Shown here: positions 33,547 to 42,357 of the stretch, in pieces
Layout of the letters: every line of letters starts with the position of its first letter
Position numbering within the stretch: the first letter of the stretch is position 1
Assembly (NCBI GenBank): GCA_964560135.1
Contig: CAZLKN010000019.1
Location: forward strand, 1 to 54,199
DNA from: CAZLKN01 sp964560135
Lineage (GTDB): Bacteria; Actinomycetota; JAICYB01
Reading direction: 5' to 3'
DNA length: 54,199 nt
Notes under the pieces: generated by a model
The model's input: the letters and a program-made list of their open reading frames with translations, nothing else
The model's database searches: none
Told to the model about the DNA's origin: nothing
Program-made: the position numbers and the translations under genes

Positions 33547-35217
33547 TCAGCCCCCGAGGTACGCGCGGTGGAGGTTCTCCAGCCGGGCCCGGCTGTCGGA
33601 CAGGCCCCCGGGACGGTTGCGCGCCAGCCAGTGCGCCGCGTGCCGCTCGATGATCGGCTGGAGGTCCTCCGCCAGGCCCCCACGGCGCGGGTCGGGCACC
33701 GATGCCAGCGTCCCGTCCCCCTCGAGACGCGCGATGGCATCCCGGCACAGCAACGACACCAGCGCACAGGTCGTCCGCAGCTCGTCCACGACCAACGAGC
33801 CGTCCGGACGCGCCGGACGGGCCCGCGACAGACGCTCGCGGATCGTCCCGAGCCGCTCCTGCACGTCGCGCAGCTCTTCGACGGTCAACCCTTCGGTGGA
33901 CCCCCGCCCCACCGGCACCTCCGGGTAGTAGAGGTGGAACACCAGCGCGGAGGAGTTCGGTACGTACGGGGTCACGTGCGTGTACAGCGACCCGAGCTCG
34001 GACAGCGCGGCGCCCAGCTCCCCTGCGGTGTCGCCGAACGCATGGACATCGACCGCCGAAGCCAGCTCGATGTCGCGGTTCGTCTCCACACACCAGGACG
34101 CCCCTGCGGCATACGCGAGGGCGGGCTCGGACACCGGCAGGTACTGGAGATGTCCGTAGTCACCCCAGTCGCACACCATGAACCCCCCGGCTCCGGAGGC
34201 CGCCGCCGCGGCGGCTTCCACGTTCGCCCGCATGTTGGGGATGCGTCCGGTGAGGTTCAGCCAGGTGGAGGTCCCCGGGCACACCCACCACGGCAACCCG
34301 GCTGCCCGCACCCGCTCGACCAAGCGCTCGAACGGGAAGTTCCCCTCGTACCCCCACACGCACAGCGCGACGTCCGGCGGGACCCGCTCCAGCAGCTCCG
34401 GACGGTGGTAGAGCACCTCCCCCCACATCAGCATCTCGCGGCCGGAGAGCGCCGGCAGCGCCCGCACCCGTGCCACGTGGGCGAGATACTCCTCCATCCG
34501 GGCCTCGTCCAGTCCGTAGGGCTCGTCCAGGCCCACGTGCACCCTCCCGGAGGAGAAACACGGCACCAGCTGCCCGAGCAGATCGGCGACGAGCTCGATC
34601 GTCCCCGGATCGGACGGGTCGAGCGTGGACACCGGATGCCGCCGCCCCCACGGGTCGAGCCAGCCCTCCTCGGATGCGGACAGCTCCCGGTAGCGGGGAT
34701 GCCGCAGCCACCGCTCCATGTGCCCGAGACAGTTCTGGTTGGGTGCCAGCTCCACGTGGCGCTCGCGGCAGTAGCCGTCCAGCTCCCGGATCTCGTCCGG
34801 CGTGTATGCGGAGGCGGACGCCCACACCTGCTCGTGTCCCGCGTAGGCGAAGGTGTGCTCGGTGTAGAGCTGGAGGTGGTTGATCTTCCAGGAGGCGAGA
34901 CGGTCCACGAGGGCTTTGAGGGTGTCGAGCGTCGGTACCTTGTCGCGGCTCACGTCGAGCATCACGCCGCGGACGGCCACATCCGGGTGGTCGGAGATCT
35001 CGACGGCGGGAAGGCCGATCCGGCGGAGCTGCTCGAGGGTCGCGCGTCCGTAGAACAGGCCCGCCTCGTCGGCGCCGTCCAACGTGATGCCGTCGACGCC
35101 GGCCCGGAGCCGATACCCCTGCGGCGGGAGCGACGGATCGAGCGCCGTCCGCGGCTCGGCGTCCGGGACGGTCCCAGCCCCCATCGAAACCTGCCGGGGA
35201 CGGGGCAGCAGGTTCAC
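33547..35217 (-). CDS. GH20-like glycoside hydrolase (beta-N-acetylhexosaminidase-like)
   Basis: 556 residues without a signal peptide. An N-terminal domain (GYRLRAGVDGITLDGADEAGLFYGRATLEQL) and a barrel beginning VRGVMLDVSRDKVPTLDTLKALVDRLASWKINHLQLY are the standard GH20 pattern. The catalytic Asp-Glu pair is D231-E232 in VHVGLDEPYG. Members remove terminal GlcNAc or GalNAc; the pair is slightly unusual (GLDE rather than GGDE). The GTG start overlaps the GH13 stop (GTGA), so this is the second gene of the minus arm of the glucan locus. Confidence 0.8.
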   Translation of the reverse strand: MNLLPRPRQVSMGAGTVPDAEPRTALDPSLPPQGYRLRAGVDGITLDGADEAGLFYGRATLEQLRRIGLPAVEISDHPDVAVRGVMLDVSRDKVPTLDTLKALVDRLASWKINHLQLYTEHTFAYAGHEQVWASASAYTPDEIRELDGYCRERHVELAPNQNCLGHMERWLRHPRYRELSASEEGWLDPWGRRHPVSTLDPSDPGTIELVADLLGQLVPCFSSGRVHVGLDEPYGLDEARMEEYLAHVARVRALPALSGREMLMWGEVLYHRPELLERVPPDVALCVWGYEGNFPFERLVERVRAAGLPWWVCPGTSTWLNLTGRIPNMRANVEAAAAAASGAGGFMVCDWGDYGHLQYLPVSEPALAYAAGASWCVETNRDIELASAVDVHAFGDTAGELGAALSELGSLYTHVTPYVPNSSALVFHLYYPEVPVGRGSTEGLTVEELRDVQERLGTIRERLSRARPARPDGSLVVDELRTTCALVSLLCRDAIARLEGDGTLASVPDPRRGGLAEDLQPIIERHAAHWLARNRPGGLSDSRARLENLHRAYLGG

Positions 35218-36929
35218 GGCGCTTCGGGCAGGACCAGGCCGGACAGCGCCTCCACCCGCACCCGTTCCCCGTCGATCTCCACCTCGGCGCCCTCCGGACC
35301 CGCGTTCACGACCACCACCGTACGGCGGTCGTCGAGCTCGCGGGCGAAGGCGTAGACGTGCGGGTCGGCCACCAGCACCGTGCGCCTGGTCCCCCGGCGC
35401 AGCTCCGGGCGGCCGCGGCGCAGCGCGATCAGCTCCCGCACGTACGCGAGCAGCTCGGTGTCCTGGTCGTCCCCCCAGCGCATGGGCATCCGGGCCCCCG
35501 GATCGATCTCGTCGCGCCTGCCCTGCGGCACCCCCACCTCCGTGCCGTAGTACAGGATCGGGGGGCCGGGCAGCGTGAAGAGTAGGAGGAGTCCGAGCCG
35601 GAGCCGCTCACGCGAGTCCGACAGCGACGAGAACCGGTCCATGTCGTGGTTGTCGATCATCAGCGGCGCCGCCAGCCCCTCCGGGAGGTCGTCGAGCGCG
35701 GCGATGCGCTCGTCGAACCCCGCTGCGCCGATCGCGCCTTGTCCGCAGAACTCGCGGATCGCATAGCAGGAGAAGAAGTCGAAGAACCCGTGGAGCCGCC
35801 CGCGGAAACGGAAGCACTCCGCAGGCGTGCGCGTCACTTCCCCGATCGCCACCGCCTCGGGGGTGTGACGGCGCAACAGGTCACCGAACTCGGTCCAGAA
35901 GTCGAGCGATCCGACGTGCGCGGAGTCGATCCGGAACCCGTCGAAACCGGCCTCCAGCCAGAAGTCGGCCACCTCGAGCAGATGCTCGCGCATCGCCTCG
36001 GAGGTCTGGTCTACCGCGGCCAGGCGCTGGCTTCCGAACCATCCGTACAGCTGGTCTCCTTCCGTCTGGAAGCGCTGCGCGTACGGCCCGCGGGGGTCGC
36101 GGCGCGCGGCCTGGACCCACGGATGCGTCTCGCCGAAATACGAAAGCACGAGATCGAGCAGCACCCGGATCCCGAGCTCGTGGGCCCGGTGGCACAGCCC
36201 CCGCGCGTCGGCGAGCGTGCCGAGTCGGGGCTCCACCCCGAGCAGGTCGCGGTGGTCGTAGCAGACGTGCATGTCGGCGGGGAAGATCGGCGAGATCAGC
36301 AGGGTGTCGGCCCCCAGCTCGGCGATGTGGTCGAGGTGGGCGGTGAGAGCCTCGAGCGTCCCGCCGACGAACCCGAGCCGGGGAACCTCGTCGTCTGGAG
36401 GGAACGATCCCGGACGGGCGAAGCGGTCGACGAGCGCATGGTAGATCACGGCGTCGGTCAGCCAGTCCGGCACCTGGGGCTCCCGCACCACGTAGGAGTA
36501 CAGCTCGCGCGGGGGCCGGACGAACGACGCCCCCTCGTACGGTGCCTCGAACCCGGGCCCGGCGTCGGTCACCGCCCTCCATCCGGCATCGGTGCGGACC
36601 GCGATCCGGTAGCGGACGCGGGTCCCCTCCGGGTACCCGGGGATCTCGGCGGTCCAGATGCGGTCGGTGTCGGTATCCGACGCCGGAGCGAACCGGGCGA
36701 GCTGACCACGCCATGGGCTGCCGTCGACGAATTCGGGGACGCTGCCGTCCGCCGTATAGACGGCGACCGCCTCGTGGACCTCGGTCTCCCGGTCCGCGGT
36801 CAGGCGCAGGATCCCGGGCTGCCCGGGCGGGGGCGGGTTCGGGTCGACGTCGTAGCGGTGCCGGAGCCCGCGCGTCGCGTCGGCGGAGCGTGCCTGCACC
36901 ACGGCATCCCAGTCGATCTCGAACGTCAC
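35214..36929 (-). CDS. GH13 neopullulanase/cyclomaltodextrinase-like alpha-glucosidase
   Basis: 571 residues: an N-terminal beta domain (VTDAGPGFEAP; YSYVVREPQVPDWLTDAVIYHALVDRFA) followed by the GH13 barrel. The nucleophile is D335 in GFRIDSAH, the acid/base E364 in AIGEV and the stabiliser D429 in IDNHD. Region I reads LLDLVLSYFG, so the usual Asn-His of DVVxNH is missing. GTG 36929 is the likelier start, because GTG 36959 would have the Shine-Dalgarno sequence touching it. It is divergent from the CocE-like gene under operator copy 3. Confidence 0.8.
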   Translation of the reverse strand: MTFEIDWDAVVQARSADATRGLRHRYDVDPNPPPPGQPGILRLTADRETEVHEAVAVYTADGSVPEFVDGSPWRGQLARFAPASDTDTDRIWTAEIPGYPEGTRVRYRIAVRTDAGWRAVTDAGPGFEAPYEGASFVRPPRELYSYVVREPQVPDWLTDAVIYHALVDRFARPGSFPPDDEVPRLGFVGGTLEALTAHLDHIAELGADTLLISPIFPADMHVCYDHRDLLGVEPRLGTLADARGLCHRAHELGIRVLLDLVLSYFGETHPWVQAARRDPRGPYAQRFQTEGDQLYGWFGSQRLAAVDQTSEAMREHLLEVADFWLEAGFDGFRIDSAHVGSLDFWTEFGDLLRRHTPEAVAIGEVTRTPAECFRFRGRLHGFFDFFSCYAIREFCGQGAIGAAGFDERIAALDDLPEGLAAPLMIDNHDMDRFSSLSDSRERLRLGLLLLFTLPGPPILYYGTEVGVPQGRRDEIDPGARMPMRWGDDQDTELLAYVRELIALRRGRPELRRGTRRTVLVADPHVYAFARELDDRRTVVVVNAGPEGAEVEIDGERVRVEALSGLVLPEAP

Positions 36930-36997
36930 CGCCCCATGCCTCGTCGCTCGCTTTGACACCCTCCGGGGGGCCTGAGAGTATCGGCGGCGCGCCGTCT

Positions 36998-37016
36998 TCG
37001 TAAAATTCCTTCACGA
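36998..37016. promoter_or_regulatory. Palindromic operator copy 3 (divergent glucan locus)
   Basis: TCGTAAAATTCCTTCACGA, part of a 21-bp inverted repeat ending TTCG/CGAA. Its minus-strand reading TCGTGAAGGAATTTTACGA aligns with copies 1 and 2. It overlaps a -10-like TAAAAT (37001-37006) for the plus-strand operon, whose GTG starts 4 bases after the operator. Confidence 0.7.
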
Positions 37017-37019
37017 ATC

Positions 37020-38726
37020 GTGACCGAGCCCGCCACTCCCGTCCATCTGCCTGCCCGGCGCGTCCGGGCCCGCGACGGCGTCCACCTCGGCACCGACGTC
37101 TACCTGCCCGCGGGCGCCGGACCCTGGCCCGCCACCCTGGTCCGCACTCCCTACGGCCGTACCTTCTATCACGCCGATGCGGACCGGCTGTGCGGCGACG
37201 GGGTGGCCGTCGTCGTCCAGGACGTCCGTGGACGGTTCGACTCGGAGGGCGAATGGGATCTCGGCGCCGGGGATCTGGCCGACGGCGCGGACGCCGTCGC
37301 GTGGATCCGTGCCCAGCCCTGGTCCGACGGCCGGGTGGCGGGCCGCGGCGCCTCCTATCCGGGGATGACCACGTGGCGCACGGCGATCGCGAACCCGCCG
37401 GGGCTGGTGTGCGCGGCGCCCACGATGTGCCCACCCTGGTGGCAGCACCTGAACTTCCGTGAGGGCGGTGCGGTGCTGCTGGCGCTGGCGGCCCACTGGC
37501 TCCCCCTCCAGCTCGTGTGGCATCCCCGTACCTCCGAGGAGGTGGCGGCGCGGGCCACAGAGCGCGCCTTCGACTTCGCGGCAGCCCTCGTGGATGATCG
37601 GGTCGACGCCGCCGCCGCGCTGGCGCTGCCCTCCCTCGGCCGGCTGCCGCTGCGTGACCCCTGGCCCGTGGAGGGATCCCCGCTGTTCGAGCACATCTGG
37701 CAGCGGATCTTCGATCCCCCCGCCGCCGTCTCACCGCTGGACGACCCGGGCCCGGCCCCCGGCGACCGCGTCGAGGTGCCGGTGCTGATCACGGGGGCCT
37801 GGTACGACGTCGGCTGGAGCCAGGGACAGGTGGACGCCTTCGCCGCGATCCGCCGGACGAGCCCGCCCGAGGTTGCGGCGCAGCACCGGCTCGTGATGGT
37901 GCCCTCCGGCCACGGCTTCGACCCCTTCCGCGAGCACGACCCCGGACCGGAGGCCGGCCGCTTCCACCTCGACACCGATCACGAGTGGGCCCTGGAGTGG
38001 TTCGGGGAGCCCGGCCCCCTGCGCCAGGCCCCACCGGTCACCTACTTCCTCCTCAACGACGGCTGGCGCACCGCCGACGACTGGCCGCCGCCCGGGGCCG
38101 CCCCCGTCCGCTTCCACCTGCATCCCGACGGCATGGCGCTGTCGCAGACTCCCCCGGCCGCCGAGGCGTCGGCCGGATGGGTCTTCGACCCCGCCGACCC
38201 GGTACCCACGCGAGGAGGCGGCGGCCTCGGCCTGCCTCCGGGGCCCTGCGACCAGACCGGGCTCACCGGCGGGGCGCGCGACGACGTCCTCTCGTTCACC
38301 ACCGAGCCGCTGCGCGCGCCCATGGCGATCACCGGCTCGGTGGTCGCCGGGCTCGCCGTCGTCTCCGACGCCCCCGACACCGACGTGACCGTGAAGCTAG
38401 TGGACGTCCACCCCGACGGCCGCGCCTGGAGCATCACCGACGGGATCCTGCGCGGACGCTACCGCCACGGACCCGACCCCGTGCTCCTGGCCCCCGGCGA
38501 GGTGGAACCGTTCAGGGTCCACGCGGGCTGCGTGGGCTACCTCGTGGACGAAGGCCACCGCCTGCGCGTGGACGTCTCGTCGTCGAACTTCCCGAAGTAC
38601 GACCGCAACCCGAACACGGGAGCCCCCGAGGGCACCGACACCGCCGGCGAGCTGCGGGTCGCCCGCAACCGCCTCGTATCCTCGCCGGAGCACCCGTCCT
38701 ACGTGGAGGTGACGCTTCTCCCATGA
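37020..38726 (+). CDS. CocE/NonD-type hydrolase (X-Pro dipeptidyl-peptidase S15 family)
   Basis: 568 residues: an alpha/beta-hydrolase domain and a C-terminal jelly roll. The start of the family (ARDGVHLGTDVYLP; TLVRTPYGR) and VQDVRGRFDSEGEWD are typical. The nucleophile Ser is in GRGASYPGMTTW (GxSYxG), and later GSGH-type and Asp motifs (VPSGHGFDPF; LITGAWYDVG) supply the triad. The C-domain ends with VDVSSSNFPKYDRNPNTG. Members hydrolyse esters or amides. The GTG start lies directly after the operator. It heads a four-gene operon of glucosidases, so deacylation of an acylated glycoside is a possible role. Confidence 0.85.
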   Translation: MTEPATPVHLPARRVRARDGVHLGTDVYLPAGAGPWPATLVRTPYGRTFYHADADRLCGDGVAVVVQDVRGRFDSEGEWDLGAGDLADGADAVAWIRAQPWSDGRVAGRGASYPGMTTWRTAIANPPGLVCAAPTMCPPWWQHLNFREGGAVLLALAAHWLPLQLVWHPRTSEEVAARATERAFDFAAALVDDRVDAAAALALPSLGRLPLRDPWPVEGSPLFEHIWQRIFDPPAAVSPLDDPGPAPGDRVEVPVLITGAWYDVGWSQGQVDAFAAIRRTSPPEVAAQHRLVMVPSGHGFDPFREHDPGPEAGRFHLDTDHEWALEWFGEPGPLRQAPPVTYFLLNDGWRTADDWPPPGAAPVRFHLHPDGMALSQTPPAAEASAGWVFDPADPVPTRGGGGLGLPPGPCDQTGLTGGARDDVLSFTTEPLRAPMAITGSVVAGLAVVSDAPDTDVTVKLVDVHPDGRAWSITDGILRGRYRHGPDPVLLAPGEVEPFRVHAGCVGYLVDEGHRLRVDVSSSNFPKYDRNPNTGAPEGTDTAGELRVARNRLVSSPEHPSYVEVTLLP

Positions 38727-40780
38727 CCGATCCGCTCCGATCCCTCGGCTACCTCACCTGGCCTTCGCCCGTCCTCGACGAACGGTTCACCGTCGACCCC
38801 TACACCGCCACCCGCCTCGACGGCGACGCGATCGTGCTCACCCTCGCCTCGGGGGCTGAGGTCGGCGTGTGCTGCAGCGTCCCGCTTCCCGGCGTGCTGC
38901 GGATCCGTATCGGCGAGCGGCTCGGGGACCCCGCGCCTTCTCCGATGCTCACCGACTTCGAGGACCGTCCCGCCGATGTGTCCGCGGCCGACGGCGGGAT
39001 CCGGGTGCAGGGCCCGGGCGTGGACGCCGTCTGGGGCGAGGACGCCACCCTGTCCGCCGGGCGGTTCACCCGCGCCCCGCTCTTCGGGCTGATCACCGGT
39101 ACCGCGGCCGGCGCCGGACGCCTCGTCGGCGCCGACGGCCCCGTCGGCTGGGTGGAGACCATCGGCCTGGCCCCCGACGCGGCGGTGTTCGGCGGCGGCG
39201 AGAGCTTCCAGGGACCCGACCTCCGCGGCCGGGTACGGCGCATGGTCAACCAGGAGACCCACGGGGCCTCGGGCCTGGACGTCTCCTACCTGAACGTGCC
39301 CTTCCTGTGGTCCGACGCCGGCTGGGGGCTGCTCGTGCACTCCGGCGGTCCCGTCCGCGCCGACGTCGGCGCCGCGCACTCGGAGGTGATGGCCGTCGGC
39401 GTTGAGGGCGACGAGCTCGATCTGTTCGTGATCCTCGGCGACGCACCGGCGATCCTGCGCGCCTACCACGACCTCACCGGGCTCCCGGGGGCGCTGCCCG
39501 ACTGGGCGTACGGCGTGTGGACCTCGCGCTGTTCGTACCTGTCGGCCACCGAGATCGAGGGCGTGATCGAGGCATACCGAGCCGCCGAATGCCCGGTGGA
39601 CGTCGTCCACGTGGACGCCTGGCTCGAGGGCAACGTGATCGAGGACCTCGCCTGCAGCTTCAACGTCGACCGCGACCGCTTCCCCGAAGGCTGGGCCCGG
39701 CGCCTGGCGGAGCGCGGCGTGCGCACGAGCCTCTGGCACAACCCCTACGTGATCGAGGGCACGCCGCGGGCCAAAGAGCTCGAGGCCGCCGGGCTGCTGC
39801 TGCGCAACCCCGACGGCACGCCGGCCCGCACCAACGACAAGCAGGACCGGTTCCTGATCGACTTCACGAACCCCGACGCCGTGGCCTGGTGGCAGGAGCA
39901 GATCAGGCGCGTGGCCGCCGAGGAGGGCAACGCCAGCTTCAAGCCCGACTTCGCCGAGGAGATCCCCGAGGGCGCCGTGTTCCACGACGGACGCACCGGA
40001 CGCCAGGCGCGCAACGAGTACTCCCTGCGCTACCAGGCCGCCACCCACGGCGCGCTGCGGGAAGCCCTCGGCACCGACGCGGTGGCGCTGTTCTGCCGGT
40101 CGGGCACCACGGGGGCCCAGCGCTACCCGTGCCACTGGGTGGGCGACACGCCGTCCACATGGACGGGACTGGTCACCGCGCTGCGAGCGTGCCTGTCGCT
40201 GTCCGCCTCCGGGTTCGGGTTCGTGTCCCACGACGTGGGCGGCTTCTGGACGCCGCGCTCCTTCCAGCTCATCGGGGAAGCCTTCGCGTCCAACGCCGAG
40301 GGCATCTTCGAAGCCGACGTCGCCGGCGAGCTCTACGCGCGGTGGACGCAGTGGGGCGCGCTGTCGCCGGTGATGCGCTTCCACGGCACCGGACGCCGCG
40401 AGCCCCACGCCTACCCCGAGCCGTGGCGCACGGCGGCGATCGAGGCCTGCCGGCTCCGGGAGCGGCTGCGCGCCTACCTGGTGCGCGCGGGGGCCGAGAC
40501 GGCGTCCACCGGCGTGCCGATGATGCGTCCCATGGCGCTCGCCTACCCCGGCGACCGCGCCGCACGGGACGCCGACCTCCAGTACCTGCTCGGCCCGGAT
40601 GTCCTCGTGGCACCGGTGCTCGAGCCCGGCGGGCGGCGCCTGCTGTGGGCACCGCCGGGCCGCTGGGAGAGGCTGTGGGGCGTGGATACGATCCAGGGCC
40701 CGGGCTGGGTGGAGGTACAGTGCGACCTCGACAGCTTCCCGGCCTTCGTCCGCGAGGGCGCGGAGGTGCCGGGCCGGTGA
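38723..40780 (+). CDS. GH31 family alpha-glycosidase (alpha-xylosidase/alpha-glucosidase)
   Basis: 685 residues. The N-terminal beta domain has FGGGESFQGPDLRG, and the barrel has GVWTSRCSYLS and VDVVHVDAWLEG. The nucleophile D409 lies in FKPDFAEEIPEGA and the acid/base D475 in HWVGDTPSTW. The PDFAEEIPEGA context resembles the YicI-like alpha-xylosidase branch more than maltase types. It is cytosolic with no signal peptide. The ATG start overlaps the CocE-like stop (ATGA). Confidence 0.9.
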   Translation: MTDPLRSLGYLTWPSPVLDERFTVDPYTATRLDGDAIVLTLASGAEVGVCCSVPLPGVLRIRIGERLGDPAPSPMLTDFEDRPADVSAADGGIRVQGPGVDAVWGEDATLSAGRFTRAPLFGLITGTAAGAGRLVGADGPVGWVETIGLAPDAAVFGGGESFQGPDLRGRVRRMVNQETHGASGLDVSYLNVPFLWSDAGWGLLVHSGGPVRADVGAAHSEVMAVGVEGDELDLFVILGDAPAILRAYHDLTGLPGALPDWAYGVWTSRCSYLSATEIEGVIEAYRAAECPVDVVHVDAWLEGNVIEDLACSFNVDRDRFPEGWARRLAERGVRTSLWHNPYVIEGTPRAKELEAAGLLLRNPDGTPARTNDKQDRFLIDFTNPDAVAWWQEQIRRVAAEEGNASFKPDFAEEIPEGAVFHDGRTGRQARNEYSLRYQAATHGALREALGTDAVALFCRSGTTGAQRYPCHWVGDTPSTWTGLVTALRACLSLSASGFGFVSHDVGGFWTPRSFQLIGEAFASNAEGIFEADVAGELYARWTQWGALSPVMRFHGTGRREPHAYPEPWRTAAIEACRLRERLRAYLVRAGAETASTGVPMMRPMALAYPGDRAARDADLQYLLGPDVLVAPVLEPGGRRLLWAPPGRWERLWGVDTIQGPGWVEVQCDLDSFPAFVREGAEVPGR

Positions 40781-42357
40781 GCCCGTGGTGGCGGGACGCC
40801 GTCTGCTACGAGGTCTACGTCCGCTCGTTCGCCGACGCCGACGGCGACGGCACCGGAGACCTCGCGGGGATCCGCTCGCGGATCGGGTACCTGGCGTGGC
40901 TCGGTGTGGACGCGATCTGGATCACGCCCTTCTACCCGTCCCCCGGGGCCGACCACGGCTACGACGTGTCCGATCCCCGCGAGGTCGACCCGCTGTTCGG
41001 CACGCTGGAGGACTACGACGCGCTCGTGCACGACGCCCACGCCCACGGGATCCGCGTGCTCGTGGACGTCGTCCCCAACCACGTTTCCGATCACCATCCC
41101 TGGTTCCAGGCGGCGCTGCGGGACCGCGACGACCCGCACCGCGACTACTTCGTGTTCCGCGACCCGGCCCCCGGCGGCGGACCGCCGAACAACTGGGCGT
41201 CGGTGTTCGGCGGCCCGGCCTGGACGCTGCACGAGCCCACCGGCCAGTACTACCTGCACCTGTTCGCACCCGAGCAGCCCGACCTGAACTGGCGCCACCC
41301 CGACGTGCACGCCGACCTCGAGGCGACGCTGCGCTTCTGGCTCGACCGCGGCACCGACGGCTTCCGCATCGACGTGGCCCACTCCCTGTACAAGGACGCC
41401 GAGCTGCGCGACAACCCCCCGAAGCCGGAGACGCACGCGGAGGGGTTCTTCTCCACGATCCAGAAGAACACCTTCGACCAGGAGGAGGTCCACGACGTCT
41501 ACCGGGCGTGGCGGCGGATCTGCGACGACTACCCCGGCGACCGGACGATGGTGGGTGAGGTCTTCCTCTACGACCCGCTGCGGGTGGCCCGCTACGTGCG
41601 CCCCGACGAGCTGCACATGGCCTTCAACTTCCTGCTCCAGGTGCAGCCCTGGGACGCCGCCTGCTTCCGCGACGCCATCGACCGGTCGTTCACCGCCCTG
41701 GGGGCCGAGGGCGCGACGTGCACGTGGGTGCTCTCGAGCCACGACTCCCGGCGACACGCCACCCGCTACGGCGGCGGCGCGCGGGGCCGGGCCCGGGCCC
41801 ACGCGGCGGCGCTCGTCCTGCTCGGGCTGCCCGGCACCGTGTTCCTGTACCAGGGTGAGGAGCTCGGTCTCGAGGACGTCGACATCCCCGACGCCCTGCG
41901 CCAGGACCCCGTCTTTCACCGCACCGGCGGCGAGCGCAAGGGTCGCGACGGCTGCCGCGTGCCGATCCCCTGGGAGCCGGACGGGCCCGGCTACGGGTTC
42001 TCGCCGTCGGCCGATCTGTGGTTGCCGGCGCCGCCGGACTGGGGTGAGCGCGCCGTCTCGGTGCTGCGGGAGGATCCCGGCTCGATCCTGCACCTGTACC
42101 GCCGCGCGATCGCGGGGCGCAAGCAGCTCGGCCTGGGTGCCGGCGAGCTCGCATGGCTGGACGGCCCCGACGACGTGGTCGCCTTCGCGCAGGACACGGA
42201 CGGGGGCCGGGTGGTGGTGGCCTGCAACATGGGCGAGGCCGTCGCGACGGTCCCGGTGGACGCCACCGATGCGGTGCTGGCCTCCGGCGACGGTGTGCGC
42301 TGCGAGGACGGACGGCTCGTGCTGCCCCCCGACACCGCGGCGTGGGTGCGGGCGTGA
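40777..42357 (+). CDS. GH13 alpha-glucosidase (oligo-1,6-glucosidase/amylosucrase-like branch)
   Basis: 526 residues beginning PWWRDAVCYEVYVRSFADADGDGTGDLAGI, the opening of GH13 alpha-glucosidases. Region I is DVVPNH, the nucleophile D199 lies in GFRIDVAH, the acid/base E261 in MVGEVF and the stabiliser D323 in SSHDSRRH, where the usual Asn before His-Asp is Ser. The GTG start overlaps the GH31 stop (GTGA). It cleaves exo alpha-glucosidic bonds in the cytosol. Confidence 0.9.
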   Translation: MSPWWRDAVCYEVYVRSFADADGDGTGDLAGIRSRIGYLAWLGVDAIWITPFYPSPGADHGYDVSDPREVDPLFGTLEDYDALVHDAHAHGIRVLVDVVPNHVSDHHPWFQAALRDRDDPHRDYFVFRDPAPGGGPPNNWASVFGGPAWTLHEPTGQYYLHLFAPEQPDLNWRHPDVHADLEATLRFWLDRGTDGFRIDVAHSLYKDAELRDNPPKPETHAEGFFSTIQKNTFDQEEVHDVYRAWRRICDDYPGDRTMVGEVFLYDPLRVARYVRPDELHMAFNFLLQVQPWDAACFRDAIDRSFTALGAEGATCTWVLSSHDSRRHATRYGGGARGRARAHAAALVLLGLPGTVFLYQGEELGLEDVDIPDALRQDPVFHRTGGERKGRDGCRVPIPWEPDGPGYGFSPSADLWLPAPPDWGERAVSVLREDPGSILHLYRRAIAGRKQLGLGAGELAWLDGPDDVVAFAQDTDGGRVVVACNMGEAVATVPVDATDAVLASGDGVRCEDGRLVLPPDTAAWVRA

